Assembly: GCF_024204685.1 (NCBI RefSeq)
Contig: NZ_CP100350.1
Coordinates: 434,001 to 498,000, forward strand
DNA from: Gilvimarinus sp. DA14
GTDB taxonomy: Bacteria; Pseudomonadota; Gammaproteobacteria; Pseudomonadales; Cellvibrionaceae
Length of the DNA: 64,000 nt
Direction: 5' to 3'
How positions within the stretch are numbered: the stretch's first letter is position 1; every line of letters begins with the position of its first letter. The position numbers and the translations under genes are program-made. Below are positions 1-9,561 of the stretch, piece after piece. The notes beneath the pieces are model-generated. The model did not search any database. It saw only the letters and a program-made list of their open reading frames with translations, and was not told where the DNA came from.

Positions 1-2
1 GT

Positions 3-779
3 GTGTTTGAAACTATTTCCGTGAATCGTGGTGCGCTACCTTTACTGGCCTATCATTTACAGCGTCTGCAGCGCTCCGCTGCCGAGCTGGCCATCGATTT
101 ATCCGATGCAGCTTTAGCTCGCGCAATCGAGCCAATATTTGCGCAGCTTAACTCTGTTAGTTTTGGTGTGATAAAGATCATTTTAACTCGAGGTGATGGC
201 GGCAGGGGGTATGACCCGGCGGGCGCCGAGCGAAGTCGACTGATCTGTTTTTATTTCCCGGCCGATGCGGCAATAGCAAATGAAAAAGAGCCCTGCACTG
301 TGCGTTTGTGTAAGCAAAGACTCGGGCGCAACCCGACGCTGGCAGGGCACAAACACTTGAGCCGTATCGAGCAGGTAATAGCACGCGCCGAATGGAGTGA
401 CTCGGCCATTGCAGAGGGTATCTTGTGTGATTCAGAGGGCGAGGTCATTGAGGCTACCTCGCATAACCTGTTTATATGGCAAGATGATACTTGGCTGACG
501 CCCTCGTTGGATCAGTGTGGTGTAAAGGGGGTCATGCGACAATTGCTATGCGAGAGTATCATTCCCGCGACGGGCGCTAAAGTGCGCGAGGACTCGCTAC
601 GGCTTGAAGATATAAAAGCCGCCGAAGAGCTCTTTATTTGCAACAGCGTTAAAGGCGTTAGGCCTGTCGGCGAAATCGTGGATGACGAAGGAAATCTTTG
701 GTTTAGACTGCCGAGCAGTGATCGTGCTCAGCAGCTGCAGGCTGCGGTGAACATGTATTTCGAAAAGGCTGTAAATTAA
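3..779 (+). CDS. pabC: 4-aminodeoxychorismate lyase, 5' end cut by window
   Basis: PLP-dependent lyase that splits aminodeoxychorismate into p-aminobenzoate and pyruvate in folate synthesis. The visible protein starts at FETISV, which in this fold-type IV family normally follows about 20 residues of an xxNG...DRGLxYGDG segment, so the real start lies left of base 1 and the GTG at 3 is not a true start. The expected PLP lysine is K117 in LAGHKHLSRIEQ, and EATSHNLF near residue 150 matches the family's cofactor-binding segment. The stop overlaps the mltG start (TAATG at 777-781), so the two are translationally coupled, as in many gammaproteobacteria. A branched-chain aminotransferase is the main alternative, but the mltG neighbour favours PabC. 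Confidence 0.9.
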   Translation: MFETISVNRGALPLLAYHLQRLQRSAAELAIDLSDAALARAIEPIFAQLNSVSFGVIKIILTRGDGGRGYDPAGAERSRLICFYFPADAAIANEKEPCTVRLCKQRLGRNPTLAGHKHLSRIEQVIARAEWSDSAIAEGILCDSEGEVIEATSHNLFIWQDDTWLTPSLDQCGVKGVMRQLLCESIIPATGAKVREDSLRLEDIKAAEELFICNSVKGVRPVGEIVDDEGNLWFRLPSSDRAQQLQAAVNMYFEKAVN

Positions 780-1825
780 TGGTACAGCTCGCGGTAAGCT
801 TTTTGAAGAAAGTCATACTGTTAGCGCTTCTGGGCGCTCTGGTGGCCGGGCTGGGTGCCTTTCAGTATTTTAAAAAGTGGCTTAATGAGCCTTTGATTGT
901 CGGTGACGATGGCCTGGTTTATGAGCTGCCCGCTGGCGGCAACCTCAGTCAGGTGACAGCTGATTTGGCGGCCCTTGAAGTGCTTGAGCATCCGCAGGTG
1001 CTGGTATTATATGCTCGCCTCAGTGGGCAGGCTGCAGTCCGGGCCGGTGATTATCGTTTTGAGCCAGGTATAACGCCTGCCGACTTGGTCAAGGTGTTGC
1101 ACACAGGTAATGTCATTGAGTACGCCGTGGCTATTATTGAGGGGTGGACCTATGCGGACGCTGTCGCAGCCTTGGCGCGCGCCCCCAGGATTACCTCTGT
1201 ATTGCAGGGCAAGACAATGGAGGAGCAATTGGCTCTGTTGGACCTGCCTGTTGATCACCCGGAGGGATGGTTTTTTCCGGACACTTATCATTACGACGGC
1301 GGTACCACCGACGTTGAAATTTTGCAGCGCGCTTATCGCAAAATGGCGGCTACTTTGGATGAGTTATGGCAGGGACGCGATTTAGGTTTGCCCTACGAGA
1401 CCCCCTATGAAGCGCTAATTATGGCCTCTATTGTTGAGCGTGAAACGGGCGCTGCATGGGAGCGGCAGAAAATAGCCGGGGTTTTCGTGCGTCGCCTGCA
1501 GCAGAATATGCGTTTGCAGACTGACCCGACTGTGATCTACGGTATGGGCGAGAGTTACCAAGGCAAAATCGGCCGCGCCGATTTGCGCCGCCCAACCCCG
1601 TACAATACCTATACCCGCCATGGCTTGCCGCCTACTCCCATCGCACTTCCCGGCGAGGGCGCTTTACATGCCAGCATGCATCCCGAAGCTGGTGACGAGC
1701 TGTATTTTGTCGCCAAGGGCGATGGCACCCATGTTTTCTCCGCCACTTTGGAAGAACACAACAAGGCGGTGCGTGATTACCAGCTGCAAAGACGCAGCGA
1801 CTACCGCTCCACAATAGGCCCTTGA
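779..1825 (+). CDS. mltG: Endolytic murein transglycosylase MltG (YceG-like)
   Basis: Inner-membrane lytic transglycosylase that cuts nascent peptidoglycan glycan strands and is thought to terminate their elongation. One N-terminal membrane helix (about residues 9-29) is followed by a periplasmic YceG domain. The expected catalytic glutamate is E220 in SIVERETG, and the EGWFFPDTY signature lies near 162-170. Length (348 residues) is normal. The start overlaps the pabC stop. Unusually, the next gene is glnS; tmk and holB, which usually follow mltG in this lineage, are not here. Confidence 0.94.
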   Translation: MVQLAVSFLKKVILLALLGALVAGLGAFQYFKKWLNEPLIVGDDGLVYELPAGGNLSQVTADLAALEVLEHPQVLVLYARLSGQAAVRAGDYRFEPGITPADLVKVLHTGNVIEYAVAIIEGWTYADAVAALARAPRITSVLQGKTMEEQLALLDLPVDHPEGWFFPDTYHYDGGTTDVEILQRAYRKMAATLDELWQGRDLGLPYETPYEALIMASIVERETGAAWERQKIAGVFVRRLQQNMRLQTDPTVIYGMGESYQGKIGRADLRRPTPYNTYTRHGLPPTPIALPGEGALHASMHPEAGDELYFVAKGDGTHVFSATLEEHNKAVRDYQLQRRSDYRSTIGP

Positions 1826-1914
1826 CGCGCTAACGGTAGGAAATACCGGGCGCAGGCTATACAATACCCTGCCTAATTTCGCCTGTTTTTATTCTCGTTT
1901 GGATTCTGAGCTAT

Positions 1915-3615
1915 ATGAGCGACTCCTCCATAGCGGATGCGCCGGCTAATGAAAAGCCCGCCCACTTTCTGCAAAATATTATTAAGCGCGACCTTGCCGA
2001 AGGTAAGGTCACCTCGATTTCCACCCGTTTTCCGCCCGAGCCAAATGGTTATTTACATATCGGACACGCCAAATCCATATGCTTGAATTTTGGCCTGGCG
2101 CGTGAGTTCGGTGGCAAGTGCAATTTGCGGTTTGATGACACCAACCCGGAAAAAGAAAGCGAAGAGTTTGTTGAATCCATCAAACGTGACGTCACTTGGC
2201 TGGGGTTTGAGTGGGCTGGGGATATTCGTTTTACTTCGGATTATTTTGACCAGTTGCACGATTGGGCACTGGAGTTAATCCGAGCCGGCAAAGCGTATGT
2301 TTGCGATTTGAGCCCAGAGCAGGCGCGTGAGTTCCGCGGCACTCTAACGGAGCCTGGTCGTAATAGCCCCAACCGAGATCGCAGCGTTGAGGAAAACCTG
2401 GCTCTGTTTACCAAGATGAAGCAGGGCGAGCTAGAAGAGGGCAGTTGTTCGCTGCGAGCAAAGATTGATATGGCCGCTCCCAATATTAATCTGCGTGATC
2501 CAGTGATCTATCGCATTAAAAAAGTACGTCATCATCACACCGGGGATAAATGGTGCATTTATCCTTCCTATGACTTTGCCCATGGCCAGAGCGACGCGAT
2601 TGAGGGTATTACCCATTCCATTTGTACATTGGAGTTTGAGGATCACCGCCCCTTGTACGAGTGGTTTATCGAAAATTTGTCGGTGCCTGCCTCTCCTAAG
2701 CAGTACGAATTTGCGCGGCTGAACCTGAACTACACCGTCACCAGCAAGCGCAAGTTGCGCCAGCTTGTAGATGAAGGCTTTGTCGATGGCTGGAATGATC
2801 CGCGGATGCCCACCATATCTGGTATGCGACGCCGCGGTTACACACCGGCTGCGCTGCGCAACTTCTGTGAACGTATTGGTGTTACCCGGTCTGACAGTGT
2901 TGTCGACGTAGGAATGCTTGAATACTGTGTGCGCGATGATTTGGATAAAAATGCGCCGCGTGCCATGTGTGTATTGCGTCCATTGAAGTTGACCTTGACC
3001 AATTACCCAGCAGACAAAACCGAGGTGTTCAATGCTCCTGGTCATCCTAATCGTGAAGATCTGGGTGCTCGTGAGCTGCCGTTCTCGGCGACTCTATACA
3101 TAGACGCTGAAGATTTTCGTGAAGAAGCGAATAAAAAGTATAAGCGCCTGGTTATTGGTAAGCGTGTACGTCTGCGCAACGCTTATGTGATTGAAGCGGA
3201 TGAGTGCGTAAAAGATACCGATGGCAATATTATTGAAGTTAAAGCACGGGTTATTGAAAACACTGTAGGCTTGGACCCTGAAGATGGCGTTAAACCCAAA
3301 GGTGTTATTCACTGGGTGTGCGGCAAAAATCACCTGAAATGTGAAGTGCGACTCTACGATCGCCTGTTTAGTGAGGCTAATCCGGGGGCAGGTGGAGAAG
3401 ACTTTTTAAAAGCCATTAATCCGGCGAGCCTTGAGGTTTTGAGCGGCTGCATGGCAGAGCCCTCATTAACGAATGCTGCTGCCGAATATGCCTACCAATT
3501 TGAGCGCGAAGGCTACTTCTGTCTGGATGAAGAATACAGTAAAGACGGCAAGCCGGTTTTTAATCGCACAATTGGCCTGCGTGACAGCTGGGCCAAAATT
3601 TCGCAGCAAAACTGA
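1915..3615 (+). CDS. glnS: Glutamine--tRNA ligase
   Basis: Class I aminoacyl-tRNA synthetase that charges tRNA-Gln with glutamine in the cytoplasm. The HIGH motif is at residues 48-51 ([13 protein letters not shown]), and the KMSKS loop appears as VTSKRK in the catalytic core, close to the VMSKRK form of E. coli GlnS. The C-terminal anticodon-binding beta barrels are present, and the length (566 residues) is standard. It is followed 26 nt later by cysS on the same strand. Presence of GlnS means glutaminyl-tRNA can be made directly in this organism. Confidence 0.97.
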   Translation: MSDSSIADAPANEKPAHFLQNIIKRDLAEGKVTSISTRFPPEPNGYLHIGHAKSICLNFGLAREFGGKCNLRFDDTNPEKESEEFVESIKRDVTWLGFEWAGDIRFTSDYFDQLHDWALELIRAGKAYVCDLSPEQAREFRGTLTEPGRNSPNRDRSVEENLALFTKMKQGELEEGSCSLRAKIDMAAPNINLRDPVIYRIKKVRHHHTGDKWCIYPSYDFAHGQSDAIEGITHSICTLEFEDHRPLYEWFIENLSVPASPKQYEFARLNLNYTVTSKRKLRQLVDEGFVDGWNDPRMPTISGMRRRGYTPAALRNFCERIGVTRSDSVVDVGMLEYCVRDDLDKNAPRAMCVLRPLKLTLTNYPADKTEVFNAPGHPNREDLGARELPFSATLYIDAEDFREEANKKYKRLVIGKRVRLRNAYVIEADECVKDTDGNIIEVKARVIENTVGLDPEDGVKPKGVIHWVCGKNHLKCEVRLYDRLFSEANPGAGGEDFLKAINPASLEVLSGCMAEPSLTNAAAEYAYQFEREGYFCLDEEYSKDGKPVFNRTIGLRDSWAKISQQN

Positions 3616-3641
3616 AGGGAACGGCAATTTCTGCAAACGCT

Positions 3642-5033
3642 ATGTCATTAAAAATATACAGCACCTTAAGTAGACAGAAAGAAAACTTTACTCCGTTGCA
3701 GGCTGGGAAAATCGGTCTGTACGTGTGTGGTATTACGGTTTACGACTTTTGTCATATCGGCCATGCACGTGTGTTGGTCGCTTTCGATGTTATCACTCGG
3801 TATCTGCGATCGCAGGGCTGGGAGGTAAATTATGTACGCAATATCACCGATATTGACGATAAAATTTTGCGTCGTGCGGAAGAAAATAAAGAACCATACA
3901 CGGACTTAACAAGCCGCTTTATCGAGTTTATGCACGAAGATGAGCGGGCCCTGGGTATATTGCCTCCGGATCAGGAGCCCCGTGCGACTGCACACATTGA
4001 CGATATTGTTGCCTTGATAACTGCCCTAGAAGAAAAAGGTTTTGCCTACCGGGCTGAAAATGGTGATGTTTACTACCGCGTGTCGCGGTTTAATGACTAT
4101 GGCAAGCTCACGAACAAGAAACTGGATGAGTTGCTGGTTGGGGCGCGGGTAGAAGTTGGCAGTGCCAAAGAAGATCCTCGTGATTTTGCCCTCTGGAAGG
4201 CCGCAGCAGAGGGCGAAGTAGGATGGCAGTCCCCGTGGGGTATGGGCCGACCCGGATGGCATATTGAGTGCTCGGCCATGAGCAAGCACTGTCTGGGTAG
4301 CAACTTCGATATCCACGGTGGAGGCCCGGATTTACCCTTTCCTCATCACGAAAACGAGATTGCCCAAAGCGAGGCAGCCAACGGTTGTCAATACGCCAAT
4401 TATTGGATGCATGCCGGTGCGGTACGTCTTGACGGTGAGAAAATGTCGAAATCGTTGGGCAACTTTTTTACCATCCGCGATGTTCTGGCGAAATATCATC
4501 CCGAAGTGATTCGTTATCTGTTGATAAGTAGTCACTACCGCAGCCCGATCAACTACTCTGAAGATAATCTGATTGAAGCCAAGGCTGGCTTGGACCGTTT
4601 TTACAGTGCCTTGCGTGGCCACGAAAGTGTCGAGCCTGTGGACTTAAATACTCTGCACGCGGATGGCTATTATCAGCGCTTTATCGAATCGATGAACGAT
4701 GACTTTAATACGCGAGAAGCTCTGGCGGCCATGTTTGATTTGGCTAGAGCGCTGAATGCCGAAAAGGATCAGGCTGAAGCAGAAAACCTTGCTTCGCTAC
4801 TCAAAGCATTGGGTAGTGTTTTGGGGTTGCTGCAATCTAAGCCTGAAGAGTTTTTGCAGCAGGGCAGTGAAGACGCCATGCCCGCCGAGCAAGTAGAGCA
4901 GTTAATTGAGGAGCGCGCCACAGCTAAGAGAGAACGCAATTTTGCTCGTGCCGACGAAATTCGAGATCAGCTGGTAGCCGCTGGTATTGTGCTGGAAGAT
5001 TCGCCGGCAGGAACCAAGTGGCGCCGCGATTGA
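3642..5033 (+). CDS. cysS: Cysteine--tRNA ligase
   Basis: Class I synthetase that charges tRNA-Cys. The sequence shows CGITVYDFCHIGHAR with HIGH at 38-41 and the first zinc cysteine at C29, further zinc ligands in CSAMSKHCLG and the PHHENEIAQSE segment, and the KMSKSLGNFF loop near residue 267. The C-terminal DALR-type anticodon region ends in NFARADEIRDQL. At 463 residues it is full length. It lies directly downstream of glnS, the same pairing known in Pseudomonas; the two are probably co-transcribed. Confidence 0.97.
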   Translation: MSLKIYSTLSRQKENFTPLQAGKIGLYVCGITVYDFCHIGHARVLVAFDVITRYLRSQGWEVNYVRNITDIDDKILRRAEENKEPYTDLTSRFIEFMHEDERALGILPPDQEPRATAHIDDIVALITALEEKGFAYRAENGDVYYRVSRFNDYGKLTNKKLDELLVGARVEVGSAKEDPRDFALWKAAAEGEVGWQSPWGMGRPGWHIECSAMSKHCLGSNFDIHGGGPDLPFPHHENEIAQSEAANGCQYANYWMHAGAVRLDGEKMSKSLGNFFTIRDVLAKYHPEVIRYLLISSHYRSPINYSEDNLIEAKAGLDRFYSALRGHESVEPVDLNTLHADGYYQRFIESMNDDFNTREALAAMFDLARALNAEKDQAEAENLASLLKALGSVLGLLQSKPEEFLQQGSEDAMPAEQVEQLIEERATAKRERNFARADEIRDQLVAAGIVLEDSPAGTKWRRD

Positions 5034-5095
5034 TCTGGATGTTAGCGATAGTGCAGTTCCGGTTCCTGCGGGCGAGCAAAGGGAGTCGATCGACT

Positions 5096-5449
5096 ATGAA
5101 GCGAAAAACACTCCAACTGCTAACATTATTGGCGCTTGGGTTTGGCTCTATGCTCGCCAGTGCTGAAGATATTCTGTGGGTGGATGTTCGTACTCCTGCA
5201 GAGTATTCTTCTGCTCATCTTGACGGTGCGCTGAATATTCCACACGATCGAATTGAAGCGGGTATCGCTGAGTTGGAAATCGCGAAAGATCAGCGCATTG
5301 TGCTCTATTGTCGTAGCGGTAGGCGTGCGGACATAGCTATGGATGCCCTGCAAGCATTGGGTTATACCGAGGTAGAGAATGCGGTTAACTTACAGGGGGC
5401 TAAAGCTCTGCGTGACCAAAGCTCAGCCTCTTCAGAGAGTCAGTACTGA
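5096..5449 (+). CDS. Periplasmic single-domain rhodanese (PspE-like)
   Basis: Small sulfurtransferase-fold protein of 117 residues. The start was set at the ATG at 5096 because GGGAG at 5081-5085 is well spaced before it and the protein then begins with a clean signal peptide (MKRKTLQLL...ASAED). The open frame continues upstream into the cysS 3' end, but that N-terminus looks like read-through. The rhodanese core has VDVRTPAEY, and the active cysteine is C72 in YCRSGRR. Export plus one domain resembles E. coli PspE, a thiosulfate sulfurtransferase. The physiological donor and acceptor cannot be told from sequence. It is coupled to the next small gene by a TGATG overlap. Confidence 0.85.
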   Translation: MKRKTLQLLTLLALGFGSMLASAEDILWVDVRTPAEYSSAHLDGALNIPHDRIEAGIAELEIAKDQRIVLYCRSGRRADIAMDALQALGYTEVENAVNLQGAKALRDQSSASSESQY

Positions 5450-5658
5450 TGTTGTTTAAAAGCTTGGGGCGCTATCGGCGCTTAGCTGCCACGTGTTTTC
5501 TCTCGTGTCTGTGTTTTATTGGTTTGGCCGTTTATGGTTGGGGCGTAACCTGGGGGGAAGTATTCAGTTACGCTTTTGCCGCTATAGTCCTGCTGGTTGC
5601 CACTATGGCCTTGGCGGCTTTGACCGGCTGGGTGCTGCATAAGCTGCGCAGGCGTTAG
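5449..5658 (+). CDS. Small two-helix inner membrane protein
   Basis: A 69-residue protein with two predicted membrane helices (about 11-31 and 38-61) and basic residues at both ends, including LHKLRRR at the C-terminus, which suggests both ends face the cytoplasm. I do not recognise the family. Its ATG overlaps the rhodanese stop (TGATG at 5447-5451), a strong sign that it is translated and linked to that gene. It could anchor or assist the exported rhodanese, but this is only context. Confidence 0.65.
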   Translation: MLFKSLGRYRRLAATCFLSCLCFIGLAVYGWGVTWGEVFSYAFAAIVLLVATMALAALTGWVLHKLRRR

Positions 5659-5692
5659 TGTTGTGCTATTGCCTGCCAAGCTTTTCGGTGTT

Positions 5693-6970
5693 TTACGTTA
5701 GGCTCTCGTCCATTTTCACTTTAAACCAGGTCACCATTTTGTCCGATATCTCTTCGGTTTCAAATATGTACTGATCGAGTGAAAAGCTGATGTTGGCATC
5801 TGGGATGCGCTCTAGGTACTCCATTGCCAGACCGTTTAGGGTTTTGGGTCCGTCAATCGGTAGCGACCACTCTAGCGCGCGATTGATGTCGCGAATAAAA
5901 GTCCCACCGTGAATTCGATACCAGTCATCTGCCTCGGGAATAATATCCTGCTCGGTATCCTCTGCGATGTTGGTGGTAAACTCGCCTACTATCTCTTCCA
6001 GTAAATCCTCCATGGTCACAATTCCTTGCACTTCGCCATACTCATTCACCACCATGGCAATACGGCTTTTTTGTGTCTGGAAGTTCATAAGCTGAGTGTG
6101 CAGAGGGGTAGACTCGGGCACGAAGTAGGGCTCGTCGGCGTAGCTGACGATCAAATCGCTGGTTACATCGGTGTCGGCGCCGTTTAAAAAGCGGGCCACA
6201 TTGCGCAAGTGTAAGATGCCTGCGACGTTATTAAGGTCAGCGGTGTAAACCGGGAGCCGGGTGTACTCGGAATTGCGAATTTTGTTGAGAAGCGTATCGA
6301 CATTGTCCTCTAAATCTAAGCCTTCCACTTCGTTGCGCGGAATCATGATGTCTTCCACAGTGGATTTTTCCAAATCCAGAATGTTCAGCAGCATGCCCTG
6401 ATGTTGATCGGGGATGAGCTCGCCGGCCTCGTCAACCACCGTGCGCAGCTCATCCGGATCTAGATGTTCGATGTGTGAGTGTTTTTTCTCCAGTCCAAAC
6501 AACTTGGTTACCGAATTGGATATACCGTTTACCAGCAGTACCGCCGGATGCAAAATGTACGATAGAGGCTTTAATACTAAGCTGGCGAAAAATGAGATGC
6601 GCTCTGGGTAAAGTGTGGCCAGAGTTTTTGGCGCTACTTCGGCGAAAACCAGCATAAACAGTGTGAGTACCAGCCCGCCGATGGCTGGACCAGAATCCTC
6701 GCCTAGCAGCTTGACCCCAATCATTGCAGCGACGATGGCGGCGAAGTTATTGGCCAGATTGTTGCCGATCAGAATCAGGCCTATCAAGCGATCGGGGCGA
6801 GCCAGCAGTTGCTCGACGCGAATCGCTCCGCGGTCACCTTTTTTGCTCAGGTGCTTAAGGCGGTAGCGATTGATAGACATCATCGCCGTCTCTGAGCTAG
6901 AAAAGAAGGCCGAAATCACTAGCAGTGCGGCCAGAACGCTAAACAGCAGTTCTAAAGAGACTTCATTCAA
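5693..6970 (-). CDS. CNNM/CorB-type membrane protein with paired CBS domains
   Basis: Member of the DUF21-CBS-CorC_HlyC family (CorB/YfjD type), implicated in Mg2+ or Co2+ efflux. An N-terminal DUF21 region with several membrane helices spans about residues 1-190, a CBS pair spans about 205-325 (ending VNEYGEVQGIVTMEDLLEEIVGE), and a C-terminal CorC_HlyC domain follows from about 340. Length is 425 residues. It lies downstream of the YpjD-like gene on the minus strand; the same two genes often sit divergent to ffh in gammaproteobacteria. The ion substrate is inferred from the family only. Confidence 0.88.
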   Translation of the reverse strand: MNEVSLELLFSVLAALLVISAFFSSSETAMMSINRYRLKHLSKKGDRGAIRVEQLLARPDRLIGLILIGNNLANNFAAIVAAMIGVKLLGEDSGPAIGGLVLTLFMLVFAEVAPKTLATLYPERISFFASLVLKPLSYILHPAVLLVNGISNSVTKLFGLEKKHSHIEHLDPDELRTVVDEAGELIPDQHQGMLLNILDLEKSTVEDIMIPRNEVEGLDLEDNVDTLLNKIRNSEYTRLPVYTADLNNVAGILHLRNVARFLNGADTDVTSDLIVSYADEPYFVPESTPLHTQLMNFQTQKSRIAMVVNEYGEVQGIVTMEDLLEEIVGEFTTNIAEDTEQDIIPEADDWYRIHGGTFIRDINRALEWSLPIDGPKTLNGLAMEYLERIPDANISFSLDQYIFETEEISDKMVTWFKVKMDESLT

Positions 6971-7051
6971 GGGTACTTATTGCCTGTATTGCTTGCCGGC
7001 CGGCTATCTTGAAGCAGTTTGGCGTATTGCGCAATACACCATTGCCGTGAC

Positions 7052-7894
7052 TTAATTAAGGATAAATTCCAGCACTAATTTACTGCCGAAATACGCCAGC
7101 ATTAGCATTGCAAAGCCCACCAGGGTCCAGCGAATCGCGGTGTACCCTCGCCAACCCAGCTTATAGCGCCCCCACAGCAGGGTGCTGTAAATAAGCCAGG
7201 CTATTATCGTAAATACGGTTTTGTGCACCGCGTGTTGCGCAAAAATATCGTCGAGGAAAATAATGCCAGATACGATGGAGGCGCTGAGCAATATTTGACC
7301 GGCCCACAATATCTCAAACAGCAGAGACTCCATGGTTTGCAGAGGCGGCATAAGCTGCGGTGGTGGCAGCGTGCGCTTATGCTTGAGACGGTAATTTTGA
7401 AGTGCTAGGAACAGCGCCTGCAAGGTGGCGATGGTCAAGACGCTGTAGGCAAGCACCGAGAGCAGTACATGGCTAGCAAGCCCCATAGTGACGGGTAGCA
7501 CGGTGCGCTGACCTTTAAACAGGAGGGCTGCAGTGATGGCTAGTGCCGTTAGAGGGAACAAGAGCAGAAAAAGGTTCTGTACCGGGCGGCGCAGGGCGCT
7601 GAAAAGCACAATGAAATTGACGCAACAAAACACCAGCGATAAAACCCCAAACAACTGCAATGCCAAGCCGTCGGGCGTCATGATCAAGCGGTAGCAGCCG
7701 GCCATATGCAGAGTTAAAGCGATTGCGGTAAGTGCAAATAAGAATGGCTTTCGCGGAGCGGAAAGCTGCTTAACGCTGTATGCCAAGTAGAGCCAGGCGA
7801 CAAGGTAACCGCCAATAGCCAGTATGTTCGTCAGGTGTGGGGACATCAGTTCGATCATTCCACGCAAGTATCCATAAGCCGCAAAGTGTCGCAT
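7052..7894 (-). CDS. ypjD: YpjD-like CcsA-type cytochrome c assembly membrane protein
   Basis: Polytopic inner membrane protein with about eight hydrophobic helices, matching the CcsA/CcmC-like haem-handling family that includes E. coli YpjD. The segment GLASHVLLSVLAYSVLTIA carries the histidine-containing helix typical of this group. Its true biochemical role is not established. The start is uncertain: M1 (7894), M13 (7858) and M17 (7846) are all possible, none has a strong ribosome site, and M17 gives the usual N-terminus just before the first helix. It is divergent from ffh. Confidence 0.85.
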   Translation of the reverse strand: MRHFAAYGYLRGMIELMSPHLTNILAIGGYLVAWLYLAYSVKQLSAPRKPFLFALTAIALTLHMAGCYRLIMTPDGLALQLFGVLSLVFCCVNFIVLFSALRRPVQNLFLLLFPLTALAITAALLFKGQRTVLPVTMGLASHVLLSVLAYSVLTIATLQALFLALQNYRLKHKRTLPPPQLMPPLQTMESLLFEILWAGQILLSASIVSGIIFLDDIFAQHAVHKTVFTIIAWLIYSTLLWGRYKLGWRGYTAIRWTLVGFAMLMLAYFGSKLVLEFILN

Positions 7895-7973
7895 AGGACG
7901 TCCGACATGAGAAGGCTGGAAATGAGAATTAGTCTTGGCCTAGCTTCAATAGTATTGGACGCGGGTTAGACGT

Positions 7974-7979
7974 TATAAT
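7974..7979 (+). promoter_or_regulatory. -10 element upstream of ffh
   Basis: A perfect TATAAT lies 80 nt before the chosen ffh start. No convincing -35 at 16-18 nt was seen; TTGGAC at 7955-7960 is only 13 nt away. If this is the -10, the ATG at 7978 falls inside the promoter and cannot be the start codon, which supports starting ffh at 8059. Confidence 0.5.
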
Positions 7980-8058
7980 GCCCCTTTACAATGGCTGTGG
8001 TCGCGGCAGTGCCAGCGGCTGGTCAAAATGTGGCCTAACTGGAAAGCGATATTCAACT

Positions 8059-9438
8059 ATGTTCGATAACTTACAAGACCGTCTTGCGGGTACATTTAAG
8101 AAGATTACCGGCAAGGCGAGATTAACCGACGACAATATCCAGGCGACCTTGCGCGAAGTGCGTAAAGCCCTGTTAGAGGCCGATGTTGCACTGCCGGTGG
8201 TCAAAGACTTTGTCGGCAGGGTGAGGTCCCGCGCGTTGGGCACCCAGGTAGGCAAGGCGCTCAACCCGGGGCAGCAATTTCTCAAAATTGTTGAATCTGA
8301 ACTGATTGCCGTGATGGGCGAGGCCAATGAGTCACTCAATCTGGCCACTCGCCCGCCAGCGGTTATTTTGATGGCCGGTCTGCAGGGGGCGGGTAAAACC
8401 ACCTCGGTCGCGAAGCTGGCCAAGTTTCTGACTGAGCGCGAAAAAAAGAAAGTATTGGTGGTCAGTGCTGACGTATATCGCCCAGCGGCAATCGCCCAGC
8501 TGCAGACGCTGGCCCAGGAAGTAGGGGTCGAGTGTTTTCCGTCCAGCGAAACAGATAAGCCTGAGGCCATTGCAACGGCGGCCATTGATCATGCTAAACG
8601 GCAATTCTTTGATGTATTGATTGTCGATACCGCTGGGCGTTTGCACATTGATGCAGCGCTCATGGATGAAATTCGCTTGCTGCACGAGGTCACTGACCCG
8701 GTTGAAACCCTGTTTGTCATTGACGCTATGATCGGCCAGGATGCGGTTAACACGGCGCAGGCGTTTAACGACGCTCTGCCTCTGACAGGGGTGATTTTAA
8801 CCAAGGCTGATGGCGACGCACGCGGCGGTGCGGCACTGTCGGTGCGTCAGGTAACAGGCAAACCGATTAAATTCCTGGGTATGGGCGAAAAGGTCGATGC
8901 ACTCGAGCCTTTCCACCCCGATCGTATTGCCTCGCGGATTCTCGGTATGGGCGATGTCATGTCGCTTATCGAAGAAGCCGAGCGCAAAATTGACAAGGAT
9001 AAAGCCGAAAAGTTGGTAAAAAAAGTGCAAAAGGGCAAGCGCTTTGACCTGGAAGATCTGCGCGACCAACTGCAACAAATGCAGGACATGGGCGGGCTGA
9101 CCGGCCTTATGGACAAATTGCCCGGTATGGGCAATATGGGCCAGATGATGCAGCAAGCCGATATGGGGAAACAGTTTAAGGTTATGGAAGCGCTTATCGG
9201 CTCGATGACGCCTTGGGAAAGACGTAATCCCGATGGTCTGACGAGCTCGCGTAAGCGACGTATTACTCAGGGCTCGGGTACCAACATTCAAGATCTCAAC
9301 CGTTTGTTGAAACAGCATAAGCAAATGGCGAAGATGATGAAAAAGATGAAAGGTGGCGGCATGTCGAAAATGATGCGCGGCCTGGGTGGAATGATGCCTG
9401 GAGGCGGTGGTGGCCTGCCGCCCGGTATGGGGCGCTGA
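8059..9438 (+). CDS. ffh: Signal recognition particle GTPase Ffh (SRP54)
   Basis: Protein subunit of the bacterial SRP. It binds 4.5S RNA and signal sequences and delivers ribosomes to FtsY. The start at 8059 (MFDNLQDRLAG) matches the family N-terminus and avoids an upstream ATG that falls inside a TATAAT box. The NG domain has GLQGAGKTT (P-loop), DTAGR and TKADGDARGG. The M domain from about residue 300 is methionine- and glycine-rich and ends in a Gly/Pro/Met tail. Length (459 residues) is standard. It is followed by a strong terminator and then an unrelated lipoprotein gene rather than rpsP. Confidence 0.97.
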   Translation: MFDNLQDRLAGTFKKITGKARLTDDNIQATLREVRKALLEADVALPVVKDFVGRVRSRALGTQVGKALNPGQQFLKIVESELIAVMGEANESLNLATRPPAVILMAGLQGAGKTTSVAKLAKFLTEREKKKVLVVSADVYRPAAIAQLQTLAQEVGVECFPSSETDKPEAIATAAIDHAKRQFFDVLIVDTAGRLHIDAALMDEIRLLHEVTDPVETLFVIDAMIGQDAVNTAQAFNDALPLTGVILTKADGDARGGAALSVRQVTGKPIKFLGMGEKVDALEPFHPDRIASRILGMGDVMSLIEEAERKIDKDKAEKLVKKVQKGKRFDLEDLRDQLQQMQDMGGLTGLMDKLPGMGNMGQMMQQADMGKQFKVMEALIGSMTPWERRNPDGLTSSRKRRITQGSGTNIQDLNRLLKQHKQMAKMMKKMKGGGMSKMMRGLGGMMPGGGGGLPPGMGR

Positions 9439-9452
9439 TGCTGTGTTTACAC

Positions 9453-9480
9453 AACACCGGGCTTTAGCCCGGTGTTTTTA
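9453..9480 (+). terminator. Rho-independent terminator after ffh
   Basis: Ten-base-pair stem AACACCGGGC / GCCCGGTGTT with a TTTA loop, followed by a short T-run, starting 14 nt after the ffh stop. Confidence 0.85.
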
Positions 9481-9561
9481 TATGGGCGTGTAATTTTTCT
9501 GAAAACTGGCTAAGATCAAAAGGTTGCGGCACCTATCGGTATTTTCAAGGAGGCAAGGGAA

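Noticed and set aside
2431-3045. 204-codon open frame antisense to glnS
   Set aside because: Shadow of a strongly conserved synthetase; no ribosome site or domain.
7978-8058. 27-codon in-frame extension of ffh
   Set aside because: Its ATG lies within a TATAAT box, and the canonical Ffh N-terminus starts at 8059.
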